A stretch of 64,000 nt of DNA from positions 62,001 to 126,000 of the forward strand of contig JAIEMB010000011.1 of NCBI GenBank assembly GCA_019752515.1, read 5' to 3'. Positions 8,522 through 18,383 of the stretch are shown here, in pieces (position 1 is the stretch's first letter; each line of letters starts with the position of its first letter). Source of the stretch: Alphaproteobacteria bacterium. Its GTDB lineage: Bacteria; Pseudomonadota; Alphaproteobacteria; UBA9655. The translations under genes and the position numbers were made by a program. The notes below the pieces were generated by a model, which was given only the letters and a program-made list of their open reading frames with translations, searched no databases and was not told the DNA's origin.

Positions 8522-9290
8522 AATCATTGCGGTTGTTAATCAAAAAGGCGGAGTTGGAAAAACAACGACAACTTTAAATCTGGCAACGGCACTTTCCACC
8601 ATTGGGAAGAATATTCTTGTTATAGATTTTGATCCCCAAGGGAATGCGACAACAGGTCTTGGAATTACAGATAAAAACAATATTGTCGGAAGTTACGAAG
8701 TTTTAATTGGTGAGGTGAAAGCGGACAAAGCTTTTTATAAGACAACGATTCCTCATCTTTTTTTAATGCCAGCCAGTCTCCATTTATCTGGCGCTGAAAT
8801 TGAAATGGTAGGCCTTAAAGGTAGAGAAAAGCTTCTTTCTAAAAATATAGAAAATCTGAAAGCTTCATTTGACTTTATTTTTATTGATTGTCCCCCTTCT
8901 CTGGGACTCCTGACACTTAATGCTCTCGTTGCAGCCGATCAAGTCCTTGTTCCTCTTCAATGCGAATTTTATGCATTGGAAGGATTAAGCCAACTTCTCT
9001 TTACGATTGCTCAAGTTCGTAAAAACTTGAATCCTCACCTTGAACTCCAAGGCGTTGTCTTAACGATGTTTGATACAAGAAGTAGCTTAAGTACTCAAGT
9101 TGCCAATGATGTGAGACACCATTTGAAAGATAAAGTTTATAAAACATTGATTCCTCGTAATGTTCGAGTTGCAGAGGCCCCCTCATTTGGAAAACCCGTT
9201 GTTATTTATGACTTAAAGTGCCAAGGGTCTCAAGCTTACCTAGCGTTAGCAAAAGAAATCTTATCTCAAGAAGGAGAACGAGCCACATGA
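8514..9290 (+). CDS. parA: Chromosome partitioning ATPase ParA (Soj)
   Basis: Walker-type ATPase that moves ParB-parS complexes and so segregates origins. The deviant Walker A motif NQKGGVGKTTT lies at residues 9-19 with the signature lysine, followed by FDPQGNATTGLG, the switch DCPPSLGLLTLNAL and the late motif IPRNVRVAEAPSFGKP. The length of 258 residues is typical of chromosomal ParA without the N-terminal DNA-binding domain of plasmid forms. It overlaps rsmG upstream and parB downstream (ATGA), so all three are coupled. Confidence 0.97.
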   Translation: MSKIIAVVNQKGGVGKTTTTLNLATALSTIGKNILVIDFDPQGNATTGLGITDKNNIVGSYEVLIGEVKADKAFYKTTIPHLFLMPASLHLSGAEIEMVGLKGREKLLSKNIENLKASFDFIFIDCPPSLGLLTLNALVAADQVLVPLQCEFYALEGLSQLLFTIAQVRKNLNPHLELQGVVLTMFDTRSSLSTQVANDVRHHLKDKVYKTLIPRNVRVAEAPSFGKPVVIYDLKCQGSQAYLALAKEILSQEGERAT

Positions 9291-10201
9291 GTGAAATCAA
9301 GAAGCAAGTTTTAGGACGAGGGTTATCGTCTTTGTTTTCTGCTTCAGAAACCGAAGAAGGGACTCTGAATGGGTCTGATGCCTTACACATACCCATTGAA
9401 TTGATTATGAAAGGAATTCATCAACCTCGGCACTTCTTTCCAGAGGATGATTTAGTGGCGCTCTCTGTATCTATTAAGGAAAAGGGAGTATTACAACCTA
9501 TTCTTGTTCGACCCCATCCACAAGATAAAGATAAATTTGAAATTATTGCAGGGGAAAGACGTTGGCGTGCAGCAAAAATGGCGGGGTTTGAACATATACC
9601 TGCTCTTATTAAAGAATTTTCAGACGCTGAATCTCTTGAGGTTGGACTTTTAGAAAATATTCAACGACAGGATTTAAACCCCATCGAAGAAGCTGATGGT
9701 TATCGACGGTTAGCTGAGGAATTCAATCATACACAAGAATCCTTATCTCGAATTTTAGGAAAAAGTAGAAGCCATATTGCAAATACTTTGAGACTGTTGA
9801 CCCTTCCTCAATCTGTTAAAAAATACCTTGCTGAAGGAAAACTAACCGCTGGGCATGGGCGAGCTCTTATTAGTGCTGAAAAATCAGAAGAACTAGCTGA
9901 TCTCATCGTGGAAAAGGGGTTAAGTGTTCGCCAATCTGAATTAATGGCTAAAAAGAGATATTTTTTTGAAGGTTCAGATAAATCTGCTCATCATCCTGAC
10001 CCTGAAAAGGAGATTCTTCGACAGCATCTTTCCGATCTTTTGGAGATTCCGGTTGACTTAATCCTTAAAGGATCGGGTGGAAAAATTGTTATTTCCTTTA
10101 AAAACCCAACAGAACTAGACCACCTTTTACACAAATTGAATGAGGGAAGTCCAAAGAAGAAATTACCGAATGATACGACACCTAATATATGGGGTCTATA
10201 A
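9287..10201 (+). CDS. parB: Chromosome partitioning protein ParB (Spo0J)
   Basis: CTP-dependent DNA clamp that loads at parS. It has 304 residues. The N-terminal KKQVLGRGLSSLF is the ParA-interacting tail; the ParB/Srx domain carries the CTP-site motif GERRWRAAKMAG; the segment ENIQRQDLNPIEEADGYRRL and the helix-turn-helix RILGKSRSHIANTLRLLTLP read parS; a C-terminal dimer domain ends the protein. The ATG at 9287 overlaps the parA stop and has AAGGAGAACG in front; the longer open frame from 9218 is not the start. The stop overlaps the convergent holA stop by six bases. Confidence 0.97.
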   Translation: MSEIKKQVLGRGLSSLFSASETEEGTLNGSDALHIPIELIMKGIHQPRHFFPEDDLVALSVSIKEKGVLQPILVRPHPQDKDKFEIIAGERRWRAAKMAGFEHIPALIKEFSDAESLEVGLLENIQRQDLNPIEEADGYRRLAEEFNHTQESLSRILGKSRSHIANTLRLLTLPQSVKKYLAEGKLTAGHGRALISAEKSEELADLIVEKGLSVRQSELMAKKRYFFEGSDKSAHHPDPEKEILRQHLSDLLEIPVDLILKGSGGKIVISFKNPTELDHLLHKLNEGSPKKKLPNDTTPNIWGL

Positions 10202-11128
10202 GGAGCTCCTTTTCATTTCTAAAAATAGGGTTGATATTACAGAAGAATTTTGGAAAAAACGGTACTTAACACTCTTTTCAAGATTTAGTAGTTTTTCTAA
10301 AAGTATGTAAATTTCCTTTGGCTTCCAACGTGATAGAGCGGTTTCATAAACGGGTTGATCTTTGAAAAAAACAGACGATTTTAAAGAATACCAGGGAATA
10401 CTCTTTGAAGCTTCTTTAAAAGGGATTAGCTCGAGTAAGATCAGGAATGACCGCATTAATGTTCTAAGGAGTGGAATAATGTCAGCCGCAAGTAAAAATG
10501 GACTCAATTCAGTAGATTTTTTTATATCACGTAATAAGATAGCATGAATAAAAGGTAAAAATTCGTCCGAAGAAACTTGTTTCTTCAAAAAAACTTCATT
10601 TTGGTCTTCAGTTACATCTCCATAAAGACGAATTTTATCTAACGTACTTAAAAGCCCCGTATAATCGTTTTGGTAGGACTTAAATAGATTCGCTTTAAAA
10701 GATACGGGCAATCTCATTCCCTGAACTAAAAACTCAAATTCAGAGGTCGTTATGGGAGAGGCATAAGCTGAAATGGCTAGAGCATCAGGAGATTGAGTAA
10801 AATGCATAACAAGTTTTGACTGTGAGCGGGCTTTTAGTGAAGTAAAAATAAATATCCCTTTTTTAAATTCCTCTAATTTGGACAAAATTTTATCGGATAC
10901 GTTTGGCACAAGGTATAAAGTTCTTTTTGAAGGATCATCAAAAAGTGAGGGTTGAGAAAAATTAGATGTTAAAAGTTCTGATTCAGATAACTCTTGTGGA
11001 ACTAAAGAAAACTTATTTTGCAAAAAAAAATAAGTTCGTTCAAAAATAGTTACGTCATTGCCAAAAATAAAAAAATATTTATATCTTGAAATTGAAGTAT
11101 TAAAAAGAACAGGAAAATTAATTTTCAT
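10196..11128 (-). CDS. holA: DNA polymerase III delta subunit
   Basis: Clamp-loader delta subunit that opens the sliding clamp. It has 310 residues and low sequence conservation, typical for HolA. The N-terminal YKYFFIFGNDVTIFERTYFFLQ aligns with the usual HolA opening, and the C-terminal helical region (KPKEIYILLEKLLNLEKSVK) matches the collar domain. It follows lptE with an 11-base overlap, and the leuS-lptE-holA order is the standard alphaproteobacterial arrangement, which supports the call more than motifs do. Confidence 0.87.
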   Translation of the reverse strand: MKINFPVLFNTSISRYKYFFIFGNDVTIFERTYFFLQNKFSLVPQELSESELLTSNFSQPSLFDDPSKRTLYLVPNVSDKILSKLEEFKKGIFIFTSLKARSQSKLVMHFTQSPDALAISAYASPITTSEFEFLVQGMRLPVSFKANLFKSYQNDYTGLLSTLDKIRLYGDVTEDQNEVFLKKQVSSDEFLPFIHAILLRDIKKSTELSPFLLAADIIPLLRTLMRSFLILLELIPFKEASKSIPWYSLKSSVFFKDQPVYETALSRWKPKEIYILLEKLLNLEKSVKYRFFQNSSVISTLFLEMKRSSL

Positions 11129-11621
11129 TTTGATTATCTAAATAAATGCTTATCGTAAGTTTAATTTTTTCAGCGAGAAGACGTAGGGCCTCTACTTTAG
11201 CATAATCTTGAGCGACGACGTCAGAATAATAATCCTGAGAAATAACCTCAAATGAATTTATAGATCTGACAGAGTGGGTATACAAAATTTTTCCCGATTT
11301 CGCATCGGAAAGACTCATAGCAGCTGTTAAAACGGCTTCCTTTCGACTTGTCGTTTCATCTTTATTAACCCCGATAGCTTTAATAGTTTCCGTAAGAATA
11401 ATTCCGAGGACATATTTTGGTTTCTCAGGTTGTCCTTCAGGGGTTAAGAGGTCAAGAAGCTGATTTCTTAAGATCTGGCCATTACGTTCTTTAATTGTTT
11501 TTATTTTGATAGGATAACATATATTTGAAATATTTTCAGAAGCCATATAAAGAGGCCTAAAGCCACAGGACTCAAGAAACAAACAAAGGCAAAAGGATAA
11601 AATAAGCCTATAAAACAACAT
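11118..11621 (-). CDS. lptE: LPS-assembly lipoprotein LptE
   Basis: Outer-membrane lipoprotein that plugs the LptD channel and helps place lipopolysaccharide on the cell surface. The 167 residues begin with a lipoprotein signal peptide ending in a lipobox-like LESC followed by GFRPLY, the classical LptE start of the mature protein. The rest is the weakly conserved LptE fold with [18 protein letters not shown]. Position between leuS and holA is the conserved alphaproteobacterial order. LptD is not in the window. Confidence 0.88.
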   Translation of the reverse strand: MLFYRLILSFCLCLFLESCGFRPLYMASENISNICYPIKIKTIKERNGQILRNQLLDLLTPEGQPEKPKYVLGIILTETIKAIGVNKDETTSRKEAVLTAAMSLSDAKSGKILYTHSVRSINSFEVISQDYYSDVVAQDYAKVEALRLLAEKIKLTISIYLDNQNEN

Positions 11622-14148
11622 TAGCTACCTTTCCTGGAACGTAGATAAACTTTTTAATTATCTTTTCTTTTATTTGAGCTTTTACGGTAGGGACACTTAG
11701 AATCAATGCCTTTATTTCTTCTTCTTTAAGGTGGGGTTGAATTTCAACGGTTCCTCGCATTTTCCCGTTAACTTGTATAGCAAGAGTTATTGTTTCTTCC
11801 TGAACCCACATAGGATCTGATTGCGGCCAAGGCTGGTCATAAATAAAGGGAGCTTGGCCGAGTTCAGCCCACAATGCCTCCGCCAAGTGGGGAAGGGCAG
11901 GTGCAAAGAGGAGAACGAGGGTGTGAAGAGCCTCATTAAGTACCCAGTATTCAGAAGAATCAGAAGGGAGAAAGTCTTCAAGTGCATTAGAAAACTCTCT
12001 TAAGCGAGCAATATAACGATTTAAATGAAAACGTTCAATGTCTTGTGTAACTTCGGCGATTGTTTTGTGGGTTAATTTCCGGATTTCTTTAGCTTTATCA
12101 GTAAAATCTTGTGGAATTTCAGATTTTTTTATAGAATTTAAATCAGACAAGCGAGAGGTCACAAGGCGCCAGAGCTTATTTATATAACGCCAGCTGCCCT
12201 CAATTCCTGCGTCTGTCCATTCAAAATCACGTTCAGGAGGGCTATCTGAGAGCATAAAAAGACGAATGGTATCAGCACCATATTCTTGTACAATTTTCTC
12301 AGTCGCAACGACATTACACTTCGATTTACTCATCTTTTCTGAACGTCCAATTTTTATAGGAGTTCCATCAGAAACTTTTACAAAAAAACCATTTCGTTTT
12401 TCAACTTCATCAGGATAAAGCCATGTTCCAGCCAGGTCGCGATAGGTTTCATGACACACCATTCCCTGGGTAAGAAGATTTTGGAAAGGCTCTTTGAGAT
12501 CCCAATACCCACACTGACGTAAAGCTTTCGTAAAAAATCGAGCATAAAGAAGGTGAAGAATTGCATGTTCAATCCCACCTATGTACTGATCAACGGATAG
12601 CCAAAATTCTGCCTCTTCCTTAACAAAGGGCTGAGAAGAGTGAGGAGAACAATAACGGGCAAAATACCAAGATGAATCCATAAATGTATCGAAAGTATCT
12701 GTTTCTCTTTCAGCTGCTCCATTGCATTTCGGGCAGACGACATATTTCCATGTTGGATGAGCATCTAAAGGATTCCCAGGTTGATCAAACGTCACGTCTT
12801 GGGGAAGAATGACAGGAAGTTGATCTTCTGGAACAGGAACAACCCCACAGTCAGGGCAATGAATGATGGGGATAGGACAACCCCAATAACGTTGGCGAGA
12901 AATACCCCAATCTCTGAGCTTATAACTTGTTTCTTTTGAACCTAGCTTCTTAGATTCAAGACGGCCTATGATTTCCTTTTTAGCCTCATTAACAGTCATA
13001 CCATTCATAAAATCCGAATTAATAAGTATGCCTTCGCCTTCATAAGGAAGGTTTTCATCGTGCGAGGCTTTAATAACAGGTAAAATGGGAAGTTTATATT
13101 TTACGGCAAATTCATAATCACGCGAGTCGTGAGCAGGACACCCAAAAATGATGCCAGTACCATAGTCTGCAAAGACGAAATTTGCCACATATAAGGGAAG
13201 GGTAAGATCTTTTATAAAAGGATGTTGAACCGTAAGACCCGTATTAAATCCTTTCTTTTCAGCCATTTCAATGTCCTTTTGGCTTGTCCCACTCGCCCGA
13301 CATTCGACGACAAAGGTTTGAAGGGCAGGAATTGATTTTGCAAGACCTTCAACGAAAGGGTGATCTGGCGAGATACCGAGAAAGGAAGCTCCAAAAAGGG
13401 TTTCAGGACAAGTTGTAAACACCTCTAGTGTTTCATTTTTTTCAATGAGAGGAAAAAGGATTCGTGCACCCTCTGATTTTCCGATCCATTTAGCCTGCAT
13501 GGTTTTAACCTTCTCAGGCCAATGATCCAGGTTAGACAAATCATCCAGCAATTCTTCTGCAAAATCAGTAATTTTTAGGAACCATTGAAAAAGCTGACGA
13601 CGTTCAACGGGAGCTCCTGAGCGCCAACCTTTACCATCAATCACCTGCTCATTCGCTAAAACCGTTCCTTCAATAGGATCCCAATTGACAAAAGATTTTT
13701 TGCGATAAGCAATTCCTTGTTTTAAGAAATCCAAGAATATTTTCTGTTCATTGCGATAGTAATCAGGAGAGCAGGTTAAAATTTCTCGGTCCCAATCATA
13801 GGAAAACCCTAAGGAAAGGAGCTCTTCCTTCATCAAGCGAACATTTTCGAGAGTCCATGTTTTTGGATGAACTCCATGTTGAATAGCGGCATTTTCAGCA
13901 GGAAGTCCAAAAGCATCCCATCCCATAGGATGAAGAATGGAAAATCCACACGCATGCTTATAGCGAGCTATAACATCTCCAATTGTATAATTTCGTGCAT
14001 GCCCAACGTGAAGACGACCAGAAGGGTAAGGAAGCATTTCTAAGACATAATACTTAGGACTTTCTTCCTTTGCCTTAAAGAGCGAAGCTTGACGCCATGC
14101 TTTCTGCCATTTCTCCTCATTTTCACGAAAGTTATATCTAGTACCCAT
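11608..14148 (-). CDS. leuS: Leucyl-tRNA synthetase
   Basis: Charges tRNA-Leu and edits mischarged tRNA. About 846 residues from the ATG at 14148. HIGH appears as [19 protein letters not shown], the editing domain includes [14 protein letters not shown] and the conserved [17 protein letters not shown], the zinc-like insert has CPDCG and CPKCNG, and KMSKS is found as [11 protein letters not shown] prefer the start at 14148 over an upstream in-frame ATG at 14214, because AAAAGGACC precedes it and the product begins with the normal [14 protein letters not shown]. Confidence 0.98.
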   Translation of the reverse strand: MGTRYNFRENEEKWQKAWRQASLFKAKEESPKYYVLEMLPYPSGRLHVGHARNYTIGDVIARYKHACGFSILHPMGWDAFGLPAENAAIQHGVHPKTWTLENVRLMKEELLSLGFSYDWDREILTCSPDYYRNEQKIFLDFLKQGIAYRKKSFVNWDPIEGTVLANEQVIDGKGWRSGAPVERRQLFQWFLKITDFAEELLDDLSNLDHWPEKVKTMQAKWIGKSEGARILFPLIEKNETLEVFTTCPETLFGASFLGISPDHPFVEGLAKSIPALQTFVVECRASGTSQKDIEMAEKKGFNTGLTVQHPFIKDLTLPLYVANFVFADYGTGIIFGCPAHDSRDYEFAVKYKLPILPVIKASHDENLPYEGEGILINSDFMNGMTVNEAKKEIIGRLESKKLGSKETSYKLRDWGISRQRYWGCPIPIIHCPDCGVVPVPEDQLPVILPQDVTFDQPGNPLDAHPTWKYVVCPKCNGAAERETDTFDTFMDSSWYFARYCSPHSSQPFVKEEAEFWLSVDQYIGGIEHAILHLLYARFFTKALRQCGYWDLKEPFQNLLTQGMVCHETYRDLAGTWLYPDEVEKRNGFFVKVSDGTPIKIGRSEKMSKSKCNVVATEKIVQEYGADTIRLFMLSDSPPERDFEWTDAGIEGSWRYINKLWRLVTSRLSDLNSIKKSEIPQDFTDKAKEIRKLTHKTIAEVTQDIERFHLNRYIARLREFSNALEDFLPSDSSEYWVLNEALHTLVLLFAPALPHLAEALWAELGQAPFIYDQPWPQSDPMWVQEETITLAIQVNGKMRGTVEIQPHLKEEEIKALILSVPTVKAQIKEKIIKKFIYVPGKVANVVL

Positions 14149-14158
14149 AATGGTCCTT

Positions 14159-14668
14159 TTATTTTGCTGCTGTTGTGCGGAAGTGGCGCGCTCGAGCAAA
14201 AATGGTATTCTCAAGATCCTTTATGGTTTGTGGATCGATGGGACGGTCAGCCCAATGGCCAGATTTTTCTCGTTCTTGGCGAAAAATACTCACTCTGAGT
14301 CCATCGGAGCGGAGTTGTCTGTCGAGGATAAAAATATTCATTTTGAGCCGCTCCTGAGGGCTTTGAGGAGGAGAGTACCAGTCTGTAATAATAACTCCTC
14401 CAAATGGATCTGCGGATGCAATAGGCATGAAAGAAATGGTATCCAGGCTTGCACGCCATAAATAACTGTTCACACCAAGTCCTGTATCTTCATGCTCTCT
14501 TTTTTTAGGTCCTCCAAAGATAAGCGTATCTTCCCCAAGGAATTTCCCCATTCCCGTATTGAGCCTATCTTCGGTAGCTCCTGTCTTTGTTTCTTCTTGA
14601 GTATAATCTGACGAACAGGCCCCAAGACCTACTGCCAAAAATAAGGCTGAGAAACGTCTAAACCTCAT
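14159..14668 (-). CDS. DUF3576-family lipoprotein
   Basis: Predicted lipoprotein of the DUF3576 family, found next to leuS in many alphaproteobacteria; its molecular role is unknown. The 169 residues start with a signal peptide ([17 protein letters not shown]) with lipobox Gly-Ala-Cys and Cys near residue 18. The conserved parts are [31 protein letters not shown] and the C-terminal [13 protein letters not shown]. It lies 10 bases upstream of leuS and is probably transcribed with it. Confidence 0.85.
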   Translation of the reverse strand: MRFRRFSALFLAVGLGACSSDYTQEETKTGATEDRLNTGMGKFLGEDTLIFGGPKKREHEDTGLGVNSYLWRASLDTISFMPIASADPFGGVIITDWYSPPQSPQERLKMNIFILDRQLRSDGLRVSIFRQEREKSGHWADRPIDPQTIKDLENTIFARARHFRTTAAK

Positions 14669-14782
14669 ATGTACCCTCTAAATGACATTAATTCATGCTA
14701 TGATATGCTCTTTGGAAAGATATACGTCAAGGGGAGAAAAAACCAGAGCTTTATATAAGACCTAATATGAGGTAAGGCTCTT

Positions 14783-14812
14783 AAAAAAGGAGAGATTTCT
14801 CTCTCCTTTCTT
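14783..14812 (-). terminator. Rho-independent terminator of the porin gene
   Basis: A perfect 10-bp stem (AAAGGAGAGA / TCTCTCCTTT) with a 4-base loop, followed on the minus strand by a run of six T. It lies about 20 bases past the porin stop codon on the minus strand, so it most likely ends that transcript. Confidence 0.8.
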
Positions 14813-14831
14813 TTGTCTTACGAAAACTCAC

Positions 14832-16118
14832 TTAGAATACGAGTCGTGAACCTATAACAAAGGCATTTGCTTTGTTGGTTGGAACACCACCAATAAAGCC
14901 ACCACAATCACCCACATTATCATTTCGACGTTTTGCTTCAATTTTTGCAGCTTTGTTATGCATGTCGTAATAAGCATATTCAAGATATACACCCAAACCA
15001 GGAGCCAATTTTTGATCAATGGCAGCTGTAACGATATTAGTATGTGCTTTTACACGCTTATAGTTACTAAACAAATCATCTTTATTATGAGCGCCTAAGG
15101 CATTTCTCCACCCATAATAGTATCCAGTGCTAAACTTGGTTGCGCCCCAAATGTAGGAAAGACCAAAGTCCACAAATTGACCCGCATTCGATTTATTTTG
15201 TCCTTTAAATTCTAAAGATTTTCCATTGTTACCATACTCAGCACTGAACCCGAAATTTTGATAAGTAAACCTTCCTCCGAATGCAAAAGATGCAATGTTC
15301 TTTCTTCCCCGAACTTCTTTAGCTTTACTAGTCTTAAATTCAGGATGAGCTTCTGCAAAAATAGATGTTCCGGACAAAGCCATTTCAAAGCCGCTTGCAA
15401 ACTTATGAATGAAGTTAATACCGCTTGCAATGTTATCCGTACCGAATGGCTTTTTCTTAGGCAACACACTGGTAGCAGAGTTAATTTCCATTTCACCGCG
15501 ATGTTCCATACGTGGCGTGTAGCTAGCACCTATCTGAATGCCATTCCACCGAGGTGTAAGATATGTAAATTTTGTGTCACGGCTCGTCTCTCCAACGAGA
15601 TTAACGGAACGAGGAGCTCCTGTGGTAAAGTTAACCACCCTGTCAAAGTCTCCGTTAAATCCGCCCGTGCCTCCTAGCTGATCGAAACCACCAAAGGCCA
15701 TTGTATCTTCAACGCCGTAAGTATCACCTATATAGAGACGGCCCCATGAGCCACCAAAATAAAGGTAGTCTTCCCGAACATTTCGTTCAGCAAAAGAACC
15801 TGCATCGAGAGTAAAGACAAGACCATATTCCATACCGCGGTCTGTTTTGCCATCAACGTTAAATTTAAGTCGGGCATCGTCCATCGTAAAAAGCTGTCCT
15901 CGACCATATGTCTGTCTTTTACAAGGCAAATTCTTTTCATCTCCTGGCAAATAAATGCTTTTATTTCTAAAGAACCAAGAGTTAAAGGAAGTTTGACCAC
16001 TAATTTTAAATTGTGGAGTTGCCATGGTCGGTGTTGGCGTATTGGTGGCGGCATTAACAGATGCACCGAATACCACAACACCTAAAAGGGCTGTTGAGCC
16101 AAGAAGGTAGCGTATCAT
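14832..16118 (-). CDS. Outer-membrane porin (Gram-negative general porin type)
   Basis: Beta-barrel diffusion channel of the outer membrane. It has 428 residues with a clear signal peptide (MIRYLLGSTALLGVVVFGASVNA) and the typical porin opening of the mature part (KISGQTSFNSWFF). Regular alternating strands and loops follow (GRLYIGDTYGVEDTMAFGG, GNNGKSLEFKG, FDFGLSY-like segments), and the C-terminal residue is phenylalanine (GSRLVF), as needed for barrel assembly. A strong AGGAGGAACAA precedes the ATG. It is divergent to the OmpR-type gene at 16199, which could regulate it; that is inference from position only. Confidence 0.9.
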   Translation of the reverse strand: MIRYLLGSTALLGVVVFGASVNAATNTPTPTMATPQFKISGQTSFNSWFFRNKSIYLPGDEKNLPCKRQTYGRGQLFTMDDARLKFNVDGKTDRGMEYGLVFTLDAGSFAERNVREDYLYFGGSWGRLYIGDTYGVEDTMAFGGFDQLGGTGGFNGDFDRVVNFTTGAPRSVNLVGETSRDTKFTYLTPRWNGIQIGASYTPRMEHRGEMEINSATSVLPKKKPFGTDNIASGINFIHKFASGFEMALSGTSIFAEAHPEFKTSKAKEVRGRKNIASFAFGGRFTYQNFGFSAEYGNNGKSLEFKGQNKSNAGQFVDFGLSYIWGATKFSTGYYYGWRNALGAHNKDDLFSNYKRVKAHTNIVTAAIDQKLAPGLGVYLEYAYYDMHNKAAKIEAKRRNDNVGDCGGFIGGVPTNKANAFVIGSRLVF

Positions 16119-16198
16119 TTGTTCCTCCAGGTGTAGGGTGTTTATGTGCGATTATGTAACTATGAAGAGGGTAAACCACACAAGTAATAAAAGATCAC

Positions 16199-16807
16199 TT
16201 GAAAGAAATAGACTCAATGATAAACTATCTCTATGCAATTTTTTTTGGAGAGCATGTGTCACTCATGTCACAGTTTAATATGATAAAACTATATCTACGC
16301 ATACATGAAAAGACTCTTCGAGAAACCTTAGAAGAGCTTTTGCCGCAAGCGGGGATTTTTATAAGTCAGGAAGAAAATGAATCCACCGGGATTCTGTTCA
16401 CACCACCTGCCTTAAACAGTTCCCTTCCTTCTTTTAACTTTTGGAGTATGGCTAAACCAGTACGCTTTTTAGATATCCTTTCTGCTTTAGAGAGCTTACC
16501 TTATAGACAAGAAGTCATGTTTTCCCATTTTTCACTTGATTTGCGTGAGAGATTTCTTAAAAATATTGAAACGCAGCATATAGAACGTCTTACAGAAAAG
16601 GAGTGCCATCTCTTACATTTTTTTTATCAAAATAGAGGAGTGGAGCTCTCCAAAGAAACACTTTTAAAGGAAATTTGGGAATATCACCCCACAACCGAAA
16701 CTCATACACTTGAGACCCATATCTATCGATTGCGCCAAAAATTAGAAGAAGACTCTAATTCACCTCAAATTCTTCTGAATTGTAAAGAAGGCTATTGGAT
16801 GCCGTAG
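16199..16807 (+). CDS. OmpR/PhoB-type winged-helix DNA-binding protein with degenerate N-terminus
   Basis: Residues from about 125 on form an OmpR/PhoB-type winged helix (LTEKECHLLHFFYQNRGVEL, KEIWEYHP, THTLETHIYRLRQKLEE, GYWMP). The N-terminal half is not a recognisable receiver: I see no acidic pocket or DxxLP-like phosphorylation site. Related receiver-degenerate proteins occur across alphaproteobacteria. The start is uncertain; later ATGs at 16217, 16265 or 16280 are possible. The gene is divergent to the porin and convergent with era. The target genes are unknown. Confidence 0.75.
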   Translation: MKEIDSMINYLYAIFFGEHVSLMSQFNMIKLYLRIHEKTLRETLEELLPQAGIFISQEENESTGILFTPPALNSSLPSFNFWSMAKPVRFLDILSALESLPYRQEVMFSHFSLDLRERFLKNIETQHIERLTEKECHLLHFFYQNRGVELSKETLLKEIWEYHPTTETHTLETHIYRLRQKLEEDSNSPQILLNCKEGYWMP

Positions 16808-16831
16808 CGTCAGTGGGGTTTTAGGAATAAA

Positions 16832-17719
16832 TTACTTAAAATCAAGACCAATGCTTTTATAAAGGCGGGGGTTATCCATCCATCCCTTTTTTACCTTTAC
16901 AGATAAAAAAAGATGAACAGGTCTTTCAAGAATCTCAACCAACTGCTTTCGAGCAGCTTGTCCGATGGTTTTAATCTGCCCCCCTCCTTTGCCTAAGACG
17001 ATAGGTCGTTGACTTTCTCTTTGAACAAAAATGACTTGGGTAATTTTAACACTTCCGTTTTGAAATTCTTCCCAAGATTCGGTCTCAACCCAAATAGAAT
17101 AAGGAAGTTCTTCATGAAGGCGATGGAAAATCTCTTCTCGCGTAATTTCTGCAGCAAGAAGTCGTTCAGAAAGATCACTGAGTTGGTCCTCTGGGAAAAG
17201 CCAGGGACCCTTTGGAAGGATGGGAGCCCAGTAAGATTTAATGTCTTGGATGCCATCTCCCTTAAGGGCTGAGACCATAAAGATTTGGTTAACTTCCTGT
17301 CTTGAAAATTGTTGGGCTAAAGCGAGAAGATCGTCTCTTGGGATAAGATCAATTTTATTAAGAATAATGACAGCTTTTTTTTGAATCTGCCTAAGTCGTT
17401 CTAAAATAGATTCCGTATCCTCAAATTTTTTACGACTGACGTCCACAAGAACCATAACCCCATCAGCGTCGCCTAGGCTATCCCAAGCACTCCTTACCAT
17501 GGCTTTTTCTAAACGTCTTTTTGGATCCTTAAAAATTCCAGGGGTATCGACAAGGATGATTTGTGTTTGTTCCTGAAGAGTAACTCCTAAAATCCGATTA
17601 CGCGTTGTTTGAACCTTTGGGGAAACGATCGTAACTTTACTTTCGACAAGAGCATTAATGAGGGTAGATTTTCCCGCATTGGGAGCCCCAACAACCGCAA
17701 CAAATCCGCACCTAGTCAT
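16832..17719 (-). CDS. era: GTPase Era
   Basis: Ribosome-associated GTPase needed for 30S assembly and 16S rRNA maturation. It has 295 residues with G1 (GAPNAGKSTLINAL), G3 (DTPGIF), G4 (NKID) and a C-terminal KH RNA-binding domain (VIVLGKGGGQIKTIG-like segment: RPIVLGKGGGQIKTIGQAAR). It overlaps the rnc 3' end by 8 bases, giving the classical lepB-rnc-era operon. Confidence 0.97.
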   Translation of the reverse strand: MTRCGFVAVVGAPNAGKSTLINALVESKVTIVSPKVQTTRNRILGVTLQEQTQIILVDTPGIFKDPKRRLEKAMVRSAWDSLGDADGVMVLVDVSRKKFEDTESILERLRQIQKKAVIILNKIDLIPRDDLLALAQQFSRQEVNQIFMVSALKGDGIQDIKSYWAPILPKGPWLFPEDQLSDLSERLLAAEITREEIFHRLHEELPYSIWVETESWEEFQNGSVKITQVIFVQRESQRPIVLGKGGGQIKTIGQAARKQLVEILERPVHLFLSVKVKKGWMDNPRLYKSIGLDFK

Positions 17720-18383
17720 GGGAAAAAATCATATTCAACATTTTTTGAGCCGCATCCTTTTCAGCATGTCTTTTTGAGGACCCTTCTCCTTGGACGGTGG
17801 CAAGCCCATCAACTCTTACTTCAACAATAAAATGAGGTGCATGAGCGGGTCCGGAAGAATTGAGGATAACATAAAGAGGATGGGTTTTTCCCTGTCCTTG
17901 GGCCCATTCTTGAAGAGCAGACTTTGAATCTCGAGGAGGCTCAGACGTGCTTTCGAGATAGGTTTGCCACTGTTCATGGATAAAAGATTGGGCCGCCTCA
18001 AAACCTCCATCTAAGTAAAGGGCTCCAATAAGGGCTTCGCACCCATCGGCAAGAAGTGTCTCAAGGCGCTTTTCTTGAGTGAAGCTATTCTCTCTTTTCA
18101 TGACCAAAACAGCTTTTAGATCAATAAGTTTGGCAACTTCTACTAAAGTTTCTTTTCGAACAAATCCTGTATAGCGCTTGGCCATGTCCCCTTCTTTTTC
18201 TGTTGGGAATTTTTTAAATAGCCAGCTCGCTATGACCAGACCTAAAACGCGGTCTCCAAGAAACTCAAGACGTTCAAAATCAACACCTTGTCCGGAGACA
18301 AGAGCACTTGGATGGGTTAAAGCTTGTTTGAGAAGAGAAGCGTCTTTAAAAGTATAACCGATGTTCTTCTCAAAATCGTTCAT
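17712..18383 (-). CDS. rnc: Ribonuclease III
   Basis: Double-strand-specific endoribonuclease for rRNA and mRNA processing. It has 223 residues. The RNase III signature ERLEFLGDRVLGLV lies at about residues 37-50, and the second acidic cluster (ADGCEALIGALYLDGG) follows. The double-stranded RNA-binding domain is at the C-terminus (DSKSALQEWAQGQGKTHPLYVI, SSKRHAEKDAAQKML). It starts at the last base of lepB, so translation is coupled. Confidence 0.97.
   Translation of the reverse strand: MNDFEKNIGYTFKDASLLKQALTHPSALVSGQGVDFERLEFLGDRVLGLVIASWLFKKFPTEKEGDMAKRYTGFVRKETLVEVAKLIDLKAVLVMKRENSFTQEKRLETLLADGCEALIGALYLDGGFEAAQSFIHEQWQTYLESTSEPPRDSKSALQEWAQGQGKTHPLYVILNSSGPAHAPHFIVEVRVDGLATVQGEGSSKRHAEKDAAQKMLNMIFSHD

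Noticed and set aside
9218-9286. N-terminal extension of parB
   Set aside because: The upstream in-frame start lies inside parA; the ATG at 9287 has a strong ribosome-binding site and gives the conserved ParB N-terminus.
10199-10210. AAGGAGCTCCTT palindrome as a bidirectional terminator between parB and holA
   Set aside because: The stem would be only four bases and the T run is short, so it was not listed.
14149-14214. 22-residue N-terminal extension of leuS
   Set aside because: It would overlap the upstream lipoprotein gene, whereas the ATG at 14148 has AAAAGGACC in front and the conserved N-terminus.
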